Source: Streptantibioticus parmotrematis
Lineage (GTDB): Bacteria > Actinomycetota > Actinomycetes > Streptomycetales > Streptomycetaceae
Direction: 5' to 3'
DNA: 64,000 nt
NCBI RefSeq assembly: GCF_019890615.1
Contig: NZ_JAINVZ010000001.1
Location: 1-64,000, forward strand
Shown here one piece after another: positions 16,470 to 26,360 of this stretch. The notes below the pieces were generated by a model. That model made no database searches. It was not told the DNA's origin and saw only the letters and a program-made list of their open reading frames with translations. Within the stretch, counting starts at the first letter, position 1. Every line of letters starts with the position of its first letter. The position numbers were made by a program, and so were the translations under genes.

Positions 16470-16958
16470 TCAGCCGGATTCCGGCAGGCCCAGCCGGGGT
16501 ATCTCGATGGCCGGGCAGCGGTCCATGACCATCTCCAGGCCCGCGGCACGGGTCCGTTCGTACGCCGCCTCGTCGATCACGCCCAGCTGGAACCAGACCG
16601 CCCTCGCGCCGATCGCGACCGCCTCGTCCGCGACGCCGCCGGCCAGGTCGGAGTTGACGAAGACGTCCACCACGTCGACCGGGAACGGTATCTCCGCCAG
16701 CGACGCGTAGCCGCGCTCGCCGTGCACCGTCTCCGCCTTCGGATGCACCGGAACGATGCGCTTGCCGTACCGCTGGAGCGTCCGGGCCACGCCGTACGCA
16801 GCGCGCCGCTCGTTGCCGGAGAGCCCCACCACCGCCCAGGTGTCGCCGGTCGCGGTGAGGATCCTGCGGACGGTCCCGTCCTCGTCGCCGCCGAAACCGT
16901 GACCCTGCCCGGGAACGCCGCCCCCGCGTCCCCCTTGGCGTCCGTCCGTCCCGTTCAT
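16470..16958 (-). CDS. CoA-binding (Rossmann) domain protein
   Basis: A 162-residue CoA_binding_2 (YccU-like) protein: DTWAVVGLSGNERRAAYGVA, then VPVHPKAETVHGERGYASLA, VDVVDVFVNSDLAGGV, and RAVWFQLGVIDEAAYERTRA ending in VMDRCPAIEIPRL. These small proteins bind CoA or related nucleotides; their role is unclear. The first ~28 residues are Gly-rich and may be dispensable, but GGAGG is well placed 6 nt before ATG 16958. Confidence 0.88.
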   Translation of the reverse strand: MNGTDGRQGGRGGGVPGQGHGFGGDEDGTVRRILTATGDTWAVVGLSGNERRAAYGVARTLQRYGKRIVPVHPKAETVHGERGYASLAEIPFPVDVVDVFVNSDLAGGVADEAVAIGARAVWFQLGVIDEAAYERTRAAGLEMVMDRCPAIEIPRLGLPESG

Positions 16959-17075
16959 GTCGCTTCCTCCAGCCCCACAGGTATGTCCCTCATCTCTCCA
17001 CGCCCGGAAAACGAACCGCGCGCCCTGGCCATTCCCGGCGCCGCGTCACCCGAAATGACGAATTACGCTGGGACG

Positions 17076-17702
17076 ATGCAGGAGCAGTACGAGACGGTCG
17101 CCCATGAGGGCGTGCACGAGACCGAGGTCAACCGGTCCCGCTTCCTCTGCGCGCTCGCGCCCGCGGCGACCGAGGACGAGGCCCAGGACTTCGTCCGCCG
17201 GGTCCGTGCCGAACACCCGGGCGCGAACCACAACTGCTTCGCGTACGTCATCGGCGCCGACGCCTCCGTGCAGAAGGCGAGCGACGACGGCGAGCCCGGC
17301 GGCACGGCCGGGGTGCCGATGCTCCAGATGCTGATGCGCCGCGACATCCGCTACGCGGTGGCCGTCGTCACCCGGTACTTCGGCGGCGTGAAACTCGGTG
17401 CGGGCGGGCTGATCCGCGCGTACGGCGGGGCGGTCGGCGAGGCGCTGGACACCCTCGGCACCGTCACCCGGCGCAGGTACCGGCTCGGCACCGTCAAGGT
17501 GGACCACGCCCTGGCGGGCCGCCTGGAGAACGACCTGCGCTCCACCGGCCGCGCGGTGCGCGCTGTCCGCTACGGCGAGGCGGTCGCCATCGAGGTCGGC
17601 CTCTCGGAGGCGGACCTCGACGCCTTCCGCTCCTGGCTCGCCGACGCGAGCGCCGGCACGGCGACGTTCGACCTCGGCGGGGAGGCGTACGGGACGGTCT
17701 GA
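17076..17702 (+). CDS. YigZ/IMPACT family protein
   Basis: A 208-residue UPF0029/IMPACT protein. The N-terminal RWD-unrelated fold carries RSRFLCALAPAATEDEAQDF, the HNCFAYVIG strand, the hallmark SDDGEPGGTAGVPMLQ and VTRYFGGVKLGAGGLIRAYG; a ferredoxin-like C-terminal domain follows. Bacterial members are nonessential and of unknown role. TACGCT lies 6 nt ahead of ATG 17076 (leaderless). Confidence 0.92.
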   Translation: MQEQYETVAHEGVHETEVNRSRFLCALAPAATEDEAQDFVRRVRAEHPGANHNCFAYVIGADASVQKASDDGEPGGTAGVPMLQMLMRRDIRYAVAVVTRYFGGVKLGAGGLIRAYGGAVGEALDTLGTVTRRRYRLGTVKVDHALAGRLENDLRSTGRAVRAVRYGEAVAIEVGLSEADLDAFRSWLADASAGTATFDLGGEAYGTV

Positions 17703-17944
17703 GCCGGCGCGCGGTGGGCGGTGCGCGGTGCGAGGAGACCGGCGCGTGCGCCCAGCGCGCGACTCCGGTGCTCTGTGTCCGCCCCCGCATGCCCCCGCAG
17801 GACACGCCCCGGCTGCCCCAGGAGGCGCCCCGGCCGCCCAAGGACACGCCACCTGGCCGCTTTTCATGCGCTATGTCCGAACTTGCGCCACTGTCCGTGG
17901 CGTTGCCGACCTCACTGTCGTACCCCGCCGATAGTGTGCGGATC

Positions 17945-19111
17945 ATGCGGCTGCTGCACACCTCCGACTGGCACCTGGGGCGCTCCTTCCACCGGGTGAA
18001 CCTCCTGTCCGCCCAGGAGGTGTTCCTCGACCACCTGGTGGCGACGGTCCGCGCCGAGCGGGTGGACGCCGTGCTGGTGGCGGGGGACGTGTACGACCGC
18101 GCGGTGCCGCCGCTGGCCGCCGTGGAGCTCTTCGACGACGCGCTGCACCGGCTCGCCGCGCTCGGGGTGCCCACGGTGATGATCTCCGGCAACCACGACT
18201 CGCCGCGCCGTCTCGGCGTCGGTGCCCGGGTGATGGAGCGGGCCGGGATCCACCTGCGGACCACGCCCGGCGGCAGCGCCACCCCCGTCGTGCTCACCGA
18301 CCGGCACGGGGACGTCGCGATCTACGGGCTCCCCTACCTCGAACCCGCGCTGGTACGCGACGAGTTGGGCGCCGACCAGGCCAATCACACCAGCGTGCTC
18401 AAGGCGGCGGCCGACCTGGTCCGCGCCGACCTGGCCGCCCGCCCCGCGGGCACCCGTTCCGTCGCGCTCGCGCACGCCTTCGTCACCGGCGGTGTGCCCT
18501 GCGACAGCGAGCGGGACATCACCGTGGGCGGCGTGGCCGCCGTGCCCGCCGAGGTCTTCGCGGGGATCGACTACGTGGCGCTGGGCCACCTGCACGGCTG
18601 CCAGACCATCACCGAGCGCGTCCGCTACTCCGGCTCGCCGCTCGCCTACTCCTTCTCGGAGGTCGCGCAGCGCAAGAGCATGTGGCTGGTGGACCTCGGC
18701 CCCGGCGGCGAGATCGCGGCGGAACGCGTCGACTGCCCCGTGCCGCGCCCGCTGGCCCGGATCCGCGGCACGCTGGAGGAACTCCTCGCCGACCCGTCGC
18801 TGGAGCGCCACGAGGACGCGTGGGTGGAGGCGACACTCACCGACCCGTACCGGCCCGAGGAGCCGATGGCCCGGCTGGCCACCAGGTTCCCCCACCTGCT
18901 CACCCTCTCCTTCGACCCGCAGGGCGCCGAGGACGATCCACTGACCAGCTACGCGCAACGGCTGCGCGACCGCTCCGACCAGCAGATCGCCGAGGACTTC
19001 GTCGCCCATGTGCGCGGCACCGCTCCCGACGAGCGTGAACGGGCCGTGCTGACCGAGGCGTTCGACGCGGTACGGACGCGGGCCGTCGCGGACGAGGCGG
19101 TGGCGCGATGA
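17945..19111 (+). CDS. sbcD: Exonuclease SbcD (Mre11-like nuclease subunit)
   Basis: A 388-residue metallophosphoesterase, the nuclease half of SbcCD, which cuts DNA hairpins and processes ends. All phosphodiesterase motifs are present: TSDWHLGRSF (I), VLVAGDVYDRAVPP (II), VMISGNHDSPRRL (III), ALAHAFVTG (IV) and ALGHLHGCQ (V). A capping domain forms the C-terminus. ATG 17945 is 7 nt after a TAGTGT box, so the operon mRNA is probably leaderless. The stop overlaps the start of sbcC by 4 bp (ATGA), giving coupled translation. Confidence 0.97.
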   Translation: MRLLHTSDWHLGRSFHRVNLLSAQEVFLDHLVATVRAERVDAVLVAGDVYDRAVPPLAAVELFDDALHRLAALGVPTVMISGNHDSPRRLGVGARVMERAGIHLRTTPGGSATPVVLTDRHGDVAIYGLPYLEPALVRDELGADQANHTSVLKAAADLVRADLAARPAGTRSVALAHAFVTGGVPCDSERDITVGGVAAVPAEVFAGIDYVALGHLHGCQTITERVRYSGSPLAYSFSEVAQRKSMWLVDLGPGGEIAAERVDCPVPRPLARIRGTLEELLADPSLERHEDAWVEATLTDPYRPEEPMARLATRFPHLLTLSFDPQGAEDDPLTSYAQRLRDRSDQQIAEDFVAHVRGTAPDERERAVLTEAFDAVRTRAVADEAVAR

Positions 19112-22100
19112 GGCTGCACCGGATGACGATGACCGCGTTCGGCCCCTACCCGGGCAGTTGCGCGATCGACTTCGACGAGTTGTCCGCCGCCGGGCTCTTC
19201 CTGCTGCACGGTGCCACCGGTGCGGGCAAGACCTCCGTACTGGACGCCGTCTGCTACGCGCTCTACGCGGGGGTGCCCGGCGCCCGGCAGGGACTGCGCC
19301 CGCGCAGCGACCACGCCGACCCGGACGTCCTCACCGAGGTCGTGCTCGAATTCAGCGCCGGTGGGCGGCGGTTGGAGCTGACCCGGCGGCCCGAACAGCA
19401 CCGCCCCAAGAAGCGCGGCGCGGGCACCACCCTGGAGAAGGCGTACAGCGCGCTGCGCGAGCACCTGCCCGGCACCGGTGAGTGGAAGGCGTTGAGCCGC
19501 TCGCACCAGGAGATCGGCGAGGAGATCGCCCAGCTGCTCGGCATGAGCCGTGAGCAGTTCTGCCAGGTGGTGCTGCTGCCGCAGGGGGACTTCTCCCGTT
19601 TCCTGCGGTCCGACGCGAGAGACCGCGCCGAACTGCTCGGCAAGCTCTTCGACACCCATCGCTTCGAGGCCGTCGAATCCTGGCTGAACGAACGTCGCAA
19701 GGAGGCCGAGGAACGCGTTCGCGCACACGACGAACTCCTGGTGGCGCTCGCCCACCGCATGCGCCAGGCGGCCGGCGACGTCTCGACCCAAGCCGCGTCG
19801 TCCCCCTCCCACACCACCGCGCCCGCCGCCGTCCCCGCCGCCCGGGGCGCGACCGCCGACCGCGCGCGGCGTGCCGGTGCCGAGACCCGCTCCGGAGAGC
19901 CGTGGCCCTTCCCGGGGATGGCGCCCGGCGATCCCGCCCTCGCCGACGACGTCCTGACCTGGGCCGCGATCACCCGGGCCACCGCACGCGAACGCCACGA
20001 CATCGCCGCGCTCGCCCTCGACGCCGCCGAAGGGGCGCACCGCGAGGCGGAACGCCTGCTGGAGCGGGACCGCGCGACCGCGGAACGGCAGCGGAGGCTG
20101 GCCGAGGCGGAGGCCCGTCTCGCGCGGCTGCACGACGAGCGCGACGCGTACGAGCGGGCGTGCCACCGCCTCGAACGCGCCGCCGCCGCCGACCAGGTGA
20201 CCCCGGCTCTCGCAGCGCGCGACCGCGCGGCGCGCGACCACCACCAGGCGTCACGGCGACTGCGCGACGCGCTCGCCACGTTGCCGCCGGACGCGCAGCC
20301 GTCCGACGTGGGGCATTCGCGGCCTGACGCGTCGCCGCCCGACGCGGGAGAGCCGTACCGCGACGAAGCGGGTCTCGCCGAACGTGAACGCCAAGTGCGG
20401 CGCGAGCTGGGGCGCTTGGAGGCCGCCCGCGCCGCTGAGGCCCGCGCCCACCGCCTCACCGCGGAACGCGCCGGGCTGGAGCACGAGACGACCCGGGCGG
20501 AGGCGCTGGACCAGGACACCGCCCAGTGGCTGGCGGACTGGGACGCGCTGCGGGCCGCGTTGCGCCGCAGGCTGGACGCGGCCCAGGAGGCGGCGACCCG
20601 GGCCGAGCAGTTGGCCGGCCGGCTGGAACCCGCCCGCCGCCGTCTGCGGGCCGCCGCCGCCCGCGACGAGTTGGCAGCCGCGGAAGACGCCGCGCGCGGC
20701 CCGCTGCTCGCCGCCCGGGAGACCGCGGCCGCCGTCCGCGAACGCTGGCTGGACCTCAGGGAGGCGCGACTGCGGGGCATCGCGGCCGAACTCGCCACCG
20801 CCCTGGTCGACGGCGAGCCCTGCCCGGTCTGCGGCGGCGCCGACCACCCCCGCCCGGCCGTCCCCGGCGCCCAGCACGTGGACCGGGCCGCGGAGGAGCG
20901 GGCGCAGGCGGCCCACGACCACGCGGAGGGCGAACGGGCGAGGCTGGAGGCGGAGTTGCTGGCGCTGCGGGAGCGCCGGGCCGCCGCCGAGGCCGAGGTG
21001 GGTGACGCTCCGGCCCACGAACTGGCCTCCCGCCTGGCCGGGTGGGAACGCGACCACGCCGAGGCCCGTCGCGCGGCGGCCGACGCGCACCCCGCCCGCG
21101 AGGAGCTGGACCGGGCCGAGCGCGAGCACGCCCGGCGACTGGAGGAGCAGCGCGAGACGCAGACCAGGGCCGCCGCACGCGTCTCGCGGCGCGAGGCGCT
21201 GGACGGCGAACTCGCCGCGCTCACCGCCCAGGTGAATGGGGCCCGGGGCAGCCACGGCAGCGTCGCCGAGCGCATCAGCCGACTGGAGTCGCTGGCCCTC
21301 GCGTTGTGCGAGGCCACCGACGCCGCACGCGACCACGCCGCGACGGCCGACCGGCTCGCCGACGCGGAACAGCGGCTGACGGAGACCGCGCGCGAAGCGG
21401 GCTTCGCCGACCCGCGTGAGGCCACCGAGGCGACGCTCGACGAGACACTCCGCCGCGAACTGGCCGCACGCGTACAGGAGCACGACAGGAGACTGGCCGC
21501 GGCCGAGGAGGTCGTCGCCGACCCGGCCGTACGCGACGCGGCGCAGCTGCCGCCCGCCGACCCGGCGGCCCGGCGGGGCGAACTGGACGCCGCCATCGAG
21601 CGGTTGCGCCGGGCGTCCGCCGCCGAGGCCGCCGCGGCCCAGCGACGGGTCGAGCTGGACCGGCTCTCCGCGCAGGCGGCGCGCCGGACGGCCGAGATGG
21701 CGCCGCTGCGCGAGGAGCACGCCGGGCTGCGGCGGCTGGCGCAGCTCGCGGCCGGCACCTCCCAGGAGAACGAGCTGAAGATGCGGCTGGAGTCGTACGT
21801 GCTCGCCGCCCGGCTGGAACAGGTCGCGGCCGCCGCGAGCGTGCGGCTGCGGCGCATGTCGTCGGGCCGCTACACGCTGGTGCACACCGACGCCAGGGGC
21901 CCGGGCCGGGTCAGGTCGGGGCTGGGCCTGCGGGTGGTCGACGCCTGGACCGGCACCGAACGCGACACCGCGACGCTCTCCGGCGGCGAGACGTTCTTCG
22001 CCTCCCTGGCCCTCGCCCTCGGCCTCGCGGACGTGGTGACCGACGAGGCGGGCGCGGTACGGCTCGACACCCTCTTCATCGACGAGGGCTTCGGCAGCCT

Positions 22101-22293
22101 CGACGACCAGACGCTGGACGAGGTGCTCGACGTGCTGGACGCGCTGCGCGAACGCGACCGCGCGGTCGGCATCGTCAGCCACGTCTCCGACCTGCGCCAC
22201 CGCATCCCGGCCCAACTGGAGGTGATCAAGCACCGCCACGGTTCCTCGGTACGTCACCGCACCGCCGCGGGCGAGCGGACGGCCCACGCCTGA
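19108..22293 (+). CDS. sbcC: SbcC (Rad50-like) ATPase
   Basis: A 1061-residue SMC-type ATPase. Walker A is HGATGAGKTSVLDA near residue 35, a long Glu/Arg/Ala-rich coiled coil fills the middle, the zinc hook CPVC is at about 572-575 (GEPCPVCGGADHPRPA), and the head is completed by the signature LSGGETFFASLALALGLADV and Walker B LDTLFIDEGFGSLD. It joins SbcD to open and cleave abnormal DNA ends. Two low-complexity insertions interrupt the first coil (residues about 230-260, and 390-420, with repeated DA-S/P motifs). Confidence 0.97.
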   Translation: MRLHRMTMTAFGPYPGSCAIDFDELSAAGLFLLHGATGAGKTSVLDAVCYALYAGVPGARQGLRPRSDHADPDVLTEVVLEFSAGGRRLELTRRPEQHRPKKRGAGTTLEKAYSALREHLPGTGEWKALSRSHQEIGEEIAQLLGMSREQFCQVVLLPQGDFSRFLRSDARDRAELLGKLFDTHRFEAVESWLNERRKEAEERVRAHDELLVALAHRMRQAAGDVSTQAASSPSHTTAPAAVPAARGATADRARRAGAETRSGEPWPFPGMAPGDPALADDVLTWAAITRATARERHDIAALALDAAEGAHREAERLLERDRATAERQRRLAEAEARLARLHDERDAYERACHRLERAAAADQVTPALAARDRAARDHHQASRRLRDALATLPPDAQPSDVGHSRPDASPPDAGEPYRDEAGLAERERQVRRELGRLEAARAAEARAHRLTAERAGLEHETTRAEALDQDTAQWLADWDALRAALRRRLDAAQEAATRAEQLAGRLEPARRRLRAAAARDELAAAEDAARGPLLAARETAAAVRERWLDLREARLRGIAAELATALVDGEPCPVCGGADHPRPAVPGAQHVDRAAEERAQAAHDHAEGERARLEAELLALRERRAAAEAEVGDAPAHELASRLAGWERDHAEARRAAADAHPAREELDRAEREHARRLEEQRETQTRAAARVSRREALDGELAALTAQVNGARGSHGSVAERISRLESLALALCEATDAARDHAATADRLADAEQRLTETAREAGFADPREATEATLDETLRRELAARVQEHDRRLAAAEEVVADPAVRDAAQLPPADPAARRGELDAAIERLRRASAAEAAAAQRRVELDRLSAQAARRTAEMAPLREEHAGLRRLAQLAAGTSQENELKMRLESYVLAARLEQVAAAASVRLRRMSSGRYTLVHTDARGPGRVRSGLGLRVVDAWTGTERDTATLSGGETFFASLALALGLADVVTDEAGAVRLDTLFIDEGFGSLDDQTLDEVLDVLDALRERDRAVGIVSHVSDLRHRIPAQLEVIKHRHGSSVRHRTAAGERTAHA

Positions 22294-22311
22294 GCCCCGT
22301 CCGCGGGAGCG

Positions 22312-22830
22312 TCATTCCGGCGCGGCGGCCAGTTCGTACGCCCACAGCCCGTCGCGGTCGGAGACACGGCTGTACCCGGCACGCGAAAGGACCCCCTGGG
22401 AAGGGGTGTTGGACGGCTCGGTGGTCGCCACGGCCCGCCCTACCCCGGGCCTGCCCAGCGCCCAGCCGGACAGCAGGCGCAGGGCGTCGGTCGCCCACCC
22501 CGCGCCACGGGCCGAGACCGACAGGTCGTAGCCGATCTCCACCTCGCCGTCCAGCGGCGGCCCGTGGAAGCCGATGCCGCCCACCGCCACCTCGTCCTCG
22601 GCCCGCAGCACGCAGTAGACGCCCCACCCGGGGACGTACGTGCCCGCGATCGCGGCCTTCAGCACGATTCCGGCGGCGTCCACCGTCCCGTCGCCGGGCA
22701 GGCCGTCGATCCAGCTCAGGCCGGCCGTCCCGCCGTCGGCGATCCGGGCCGCGTCCTGCGGCAGGACCTCCCACAGGACGACCCGCCCCTCGCGCAGCAC
22801 CGTGCGCTCCGCCTCGTACGAGACCACCAC
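22312..22830 (-). CDS. GNAT N-acetyltransferase
   Basis: A 172-residue GNAT protein of the RimJ/RimL-like kind: EVEIGYDLSVSARGAGWATD carries the acetyl-CoA loop (RGAGWA in place of RGxGxA) and ATTEPSNTPSQGVLSRAGYS the conserved helix 4 with Asn and Ser. The substrate is unknown. Two GTG codons are possible (22830 and 22827). It converges with sbcC, 18 bp apart. Confidence 0.85.
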   Translation of the reverse strand: MVVSYEAERTVLREGRVVLWEVLPQDAARIADGGTAGLSWIDGLPGDGTVDAAGIVLKAAIAGTYVPGWGVYCVLRAEDEVAVGGIGFHGPPLDGEVEIGYDLSVSARGAGWATDALRLLSGWALGRPGVGRAVATTEPSNTPSQGVLSRAGYSRVSDRDGLWAYELAAAPE

Positions 22831-22936
22831 GAAATCCCCGCTTCCCTACCGTCGTTCACTCCTGCGACCCGCGGACCGTACCGGGCCGGGCCCGGCGGCG
22901 GTCCACTGGATCGCACCGCCGGGCCCGGCCGTACGG

Positions 22937-24661
22937 TCACAGCCGCGACAACTCGTCGACCAGGTCGTCGAGCCCCAGCGAGCCCTGCGAGAGGGCGGCC
23001 ATGTGCCAGGCCTTCAGGTCGAAGTCCGCGCCGTGCGCCGCGCGGGCCGCCTCCCGGCCGGTGAGCCAGGCGCGTTCGCCCAGCTTGTAGCCGATCGCCT
23101 GGCCGGGCATGCCCAGGTAGCGGACCAGCTCGCTGTCCAGGAAGTCCGCCGGGCGGCCGCTGTGCAGGCCGAAGAACTCGCGGGCCAGCTCCGGCGTCCA
23201 CCGCTCACCGCCGGAACGGAACCCCGAGTCCTCGGGGATCGGCAGCTGAAGGTGCATGCCGATGTCGATGATGACCCGCACCGCGCGCATCATCTGCGCG
23301 TCCAGGTAACCCAGCCGCTGCCCGGGGTCGGTCAGGAAGCCCAGCTCGTCCATGAGGCGTTCCGCGTAGAGCGCCCAGCCTTCGAGGTTGGCGCTGACAG
23401 CGCCCAGCGACGCCTGGTAGCGCGAGAGCCGGTCGGCGACGAACACCCACTGCGCGAGCTGCAGATGGTGGCCCGGCACGCCCTCGTGGTACCAGGTGCT
23501 GACCAGGTCGTAGGTGGGGAAGCGGTCGCGGCCCAGGGTCGGCAGCCAGGTGCGGCCCGGGCGGGAGAAGTCCAGCGACGGGGCGGTGTAGTACGGCGCC
23601 GCCGCGCTGCCCGCCGGCGCGATCCGCGACTCCACCCGGCGTACCTGCTCGGCCAGGTCGAAGTGGGTGCCGTCCAGCTTGGTGATCGCCTCGTCCATCA
23701 GCCCCTGGAGCCAGTCGCGCACGGCGTCCACGCCGTCGACGGCCGCCCCCGACTTCTCCAAGTGGGCCATCGCCTCCAGCGGGGTGGACCCTGGCAGGAC
23801 CTTCTCCGCCTCGGCGCGCATCTCGGCGTCGATGCGGTGGAACTCCTGCCAGCCCCACGCGTACGCCTCGTCCAGGTCGAGGTCGGCGCCGGTCCACTCC
23901 CGCACCCAGCGCGCGTACCGCTCCCGGCCCACCACGTCCGGGGAACCCGCGACGGCGGGGGCGTAGCTGTCGCGCAGCCAGTCCCGCAGGGCGGCGACGG
24001 CCGCGTCGGCCCCTGCCGCGGCCTCGTCCAGCTCCGCGCGCAGCGCCTCGGGACCCTCCGCCACGAGGTCCGCGTACCAACCGCGGCCCTCCAGCCACTG
24101 CCCGAACTGCTCGACGACGGTGGAGACCTGGCGCGGTCCCGCGGGCAGGCCGCGCTCGAGACCCGCCTCCAGCGAGGCGCGGTAACCGGCCAACGCGCCG
24201 GGGACGTTGCGCAGTCGCCCGGCGATCACCGCCCAGTCGGCGTCCGTGGCGGTCGGCATCAAGGTGAACGACTCACGTACCGCGTGGGCGGGGGAGTGCA
24301 GGTTGCTGACCGCGCGCAGCCCTTCGCCCGCCTCGTGCACGGCGAGTGAGGCCGTCAGGCGCTCGCGCAGCAGCCTGGCGCAGCGCCGCTCGGCGTCGTC
24401 GCTCACGGCCGGTGAGCCGGGGCCCGCGGCCTCGGCGGCGTCCAGCTCGGCGAGGGTGCGCCGGGCGAGGTCGGCGACGGCCTCCAGGCCCTCGGGGGAG
24501 TAGTCGGGCAGGCGGTGGTCGTCGGTGCCCAGGCCCAGATAGAGACCGGTGACCGGGTCCAGCTCGGCCAGGGCGTCGACGTAGCGGTCGGCGATGGCCC
24601 TCGGGAGCGCCGCGCCAGGAGCGCTCTCGGCGCTGTCAGGAGCATCAGGTGTGTCGGACAT
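22937..24661 (-). CDS. DUF885 family zinc-peptidase-like protein
   Basis: A 574-residue DUF885 protein. The key segment TWYHEGVPGHHLQLAQWV matches the metal site of the family (HE-x3-GHH), and NLEGWALYAERLMDELGFL supplies the glutamate helix; YLGMPGQAIGYKLGERAWL is another hallmark. DUF885 proteins are thought to be carboxypeptidase-like metalloenzymes; the substrate is unknown. No signal peptide is present, so it should act in the cytoplasm. ATG 24661 is preferred; ATG 24670 adds three residues. Confidence 0.9.
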   Translation of the reverse strand: MSDTPDAPDSAESAPGAALPRAIADRYVDALAELDPVTGLYLGLGTDDHRLPDYSPEGLEAVADLARRTLAELDAAEAAGPGSPAVSDDAERRCARLLRERLTASLAVHEAGEGLRAVSNLHSPAHAVRESFTLMPTATDADWAVIAGRLRNVPGALAGYRASLEAGLERGLPAGPRQVSTVVEQFGQWLEGRGWYADLVAEGPEALRAELDEAAAGADAAVAALRDWLRDSYAPAVAGSPDVVGRERYARWVREWTGADLDLDEAYAWGWQEFHRIDAEMRAEAEKVLPGSTPLEAMAHLEKSGAAVDGVDAVRDWLQGLMDEAITKLDGTHFDLAEQVRRVESRIAPAGSAAAPYYTAPSLDFSRPGRTWLPTLGRDRFPTYDLVSTWYHEGVPGHHLQLAQWVFVADRLSRYQASLGAVSANLEGWALYAERLMDELGFLTDPGQRLGYLDAQMMRAVRVIIDIGMHLQLPIPEDSGFRSGGERWTPELAREFFGLHSGRPADFLDSELVRYLGMPGQAIGYKLGERAWLTGREAARAAHGADFDLKAWHMAALSQGSLGLDDLVDELSRL

Positions 24662-24826
24662 GAAAGCCATCCTGATACGCCGGTGGGCCTCCCGTCGATC
24701 ACTTTGGCGTCGATCACGCAGCGGCGAACGTCACGTCGGCGTGCGGTGACGGGACCGAGGCCCCAAGCGGAGTCCCGGAGTCCGGCTTCGTGGCCCGCCC
24801 TGGCCCGTCAGCCACAGGCCGCGCGG

Positions 24827-26311
24827 TCAGTGTTCGCGGGCCGCGTGCTCGCCCGGCAGCACCGGTACGGACGCGCCCTGGCCGCGCAGCGTCGCCGTGA
24901 TCACCAGCGTGCCGTCCTCGACCTGGAAGTCCAGCGCCAGACCGAGCCCCCGCATCGCCGCGACCATCGGGGTGTTGGCGGCCTTGGTCACCGCGTACAC
25001 CGCGCCGGCCCCGCCCTCGCGGGCCAGGGCGACCAGCCGCCGCAGCAGTTCGGCGCCGATGCCGCGCCCCTGCCACTCGTCCTCGACCAGCAGGGCCACC
25101 TCCGTCTCGTCGCCGTCCCACAGCAGGTGGCCGAGGGCGACCAGCCGTCCGGAGGCGGTCTCCACGGCGAGGGTGCGGCCGTGCCGGGGGCTGAGCAGAT
25201 GCGCGAGGTAGCGTTCCGCGTCGCCCACGGGGCCGTGGTAGCGGCGGTTCAACGTGGTGGAGGAGCAGCGGTCGTGCATGGCGCGGGCGGCCACGAGGTC
25301 GCCGGGTCCTGCCCGGCGCACCGTGATCTCGTTGCCCTCCGGCAGCGTCAGCACCTCGCGGCGGCGCGGCATCCTGGGTCCGAGCCGGGAGTCCAGCTCG
25401 ACCAGCGCCCTGGCTCGCGCGAACTCGGTCGGCGTGAAGGGCAGGTAGGGCCGCTCGACCACGACCGTGCCGCCGGACGGGTCCCGCAGCCGCAGCGAGA
25501 ACGGCGTCAGCTCGCCCTCCGTGGGCGGCACCTTCCCGGCCTCCGCGGGCAGCGACCGTATCGTGCAGCGCCCCAGCAACTGTCGCAGCGCGAGCGGGAG
25601 TTCCGCCGCGTCGAGAGCGGTGCGGGTGGCGAGGGTGAGGACCCGGGTGGGGGTGTCCACCAGGTCGTGGGCGTCGGCGCGCTCCAGCCAGGTCTCCCGG
25701 CCGCCCGCGGCGCCGACCGCACGGGTGATCTCCTGCGCCGGGACCGCGGCGGGCACGCGGATCAGGAACTCGTCGACGGTGCCGTCCGAGAGCGGATGGG
25801 TCTGGAGGGTGAGGATGTCCACGTGCCGGTGGGCCAGCGCGCCGCAGAGCCTGGCGAGGCTGCCGGGCGTGTCGCGCACGGTGGTGCGCAGCCGCCACAG
25901 CGTGGTGCCGCCGAGCACCTCGCGTACGGCGTCCGGTTCGTCGTGCGCGGCGGCAGCTTCGTCGTGCGCGGCGGCAGCGGGCAGGCCCGTGTCGGTGGCG
26001 GCGGGCATGCCCGGCTCGGCGGCACCGGGCAGGGCGGTACCGGTGTCGCCCGGCGGATCGGCGGGCGGCGGCGAGTGACCGTGGCGGCGTGCCCACCATG
26101 TGTGGAATCCGGCGACGGACAGCAGCAGGACCGCGGAGACGGTCAGCAGCGCGGGACCGCCCGGCCCGTGCGCCATGAGGTTGGCCGCGAGGTCGGCGGC
26201 GGCCACGGCGGTGAACACCGCCGCCAGTTCGACCGCCTCGCGCCGCCAGTGGTGCGCGGCGTGCCGGATGCGGCGGCGGCCGGTGGTCGTCGAGTGCGGG
26301 AATCGTGTCAT
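24827..26311 (-). CDS. Membrane-anchored ACT-GNAT fusion protein
   Basis: A 494-residue protein with three parts. Residues about 25-75 form two membrane helices (AVFTAVAAADLAANLMAHG and LLTVSAVLLLSVAGFHTWW). A disordered Ala/Asp/Pro linker follows, then an ACT domain (LWRLRTTVRDTPGSLARLCG, HVDILTLQTHPL). A second half contains a GNAT domain (EITVRRAGPGDLVAARAMHD, EDEWQGRGIGAELLRRLVAL). ACT-GNAT fusions of actinobacteria have been described as amino-acid-regulated lysine acetyltransferases, so this may couple amino-acid level to protein acetylation, here held at the membrane. The acetyl-CoA loop QGRGIG is intact. An inverted repeat lies upstream. Confidence 0.85.
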   Translation of the reverse strand: MTRFPHSTTTGRRRIRHAAHHWRREAVELAAVFTAVAAADLAANLMAHGPGGPALLTVSAVLLLSVAGFHTWWARRHGHSPPPADPPGDTGTALPGAAEPGMPAATDTGLPAAAAHDEAAAAHDEPDAVREVLGGTTLWRLRTTVRDTPGSLARLCGALAHRHVDILTLQTHPLSDGTVDEFLIRVPAAVPAQEITRAVGAAGGRETWLERADAHDLVDTPTRVLTLATRTALDAAELPLALRQLLGRCTIRSLPAEAGKVPPTEGELTPFSLRLRDPSGGTVVVERPYLPFTPTEFARARALVELDSRLGPRMPRRREVLTLPEGNEITVRRAGPGDLVAARAMHDRCSSTTLNRRYHGPVGDAERYLAHLLSPRHGRTLAVETASGRLVALGHLLWDGDETEVALLVEDEWQGRGIGAELLRRLVALAREGGAGAVYAVTKAANTPMVAAMRGLGLALDFQVEDGTLVITATLRGQGASVPVLPGEHAAREH

Positions 26312-26343
26312 GGGGCCCACCTTGCCCAAAACGTGTTGCGTGA

Positions 26344-26360
26344 TCACGAAGGTTTCGTGA
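26344..26360. promoter_or_regulatory. Inverted repeat upstream of the ACT-GNAT gene
   Basis: TCACGAA-N3-TTCGTGA is a perfect 7-bp dyad 33-49 bp before the ATG of the ACT-GNAT gene, at the position of its promoter. It is a candidate operator for an unidentified regulator; no regulator gene adjoins it. Confidence 0.5.

Noticed and set aside
20251-22287. Minus-strand frame opposite sbcC
   Set aside because: Antisense shadow of a coiled-coil gene; no family pattern.
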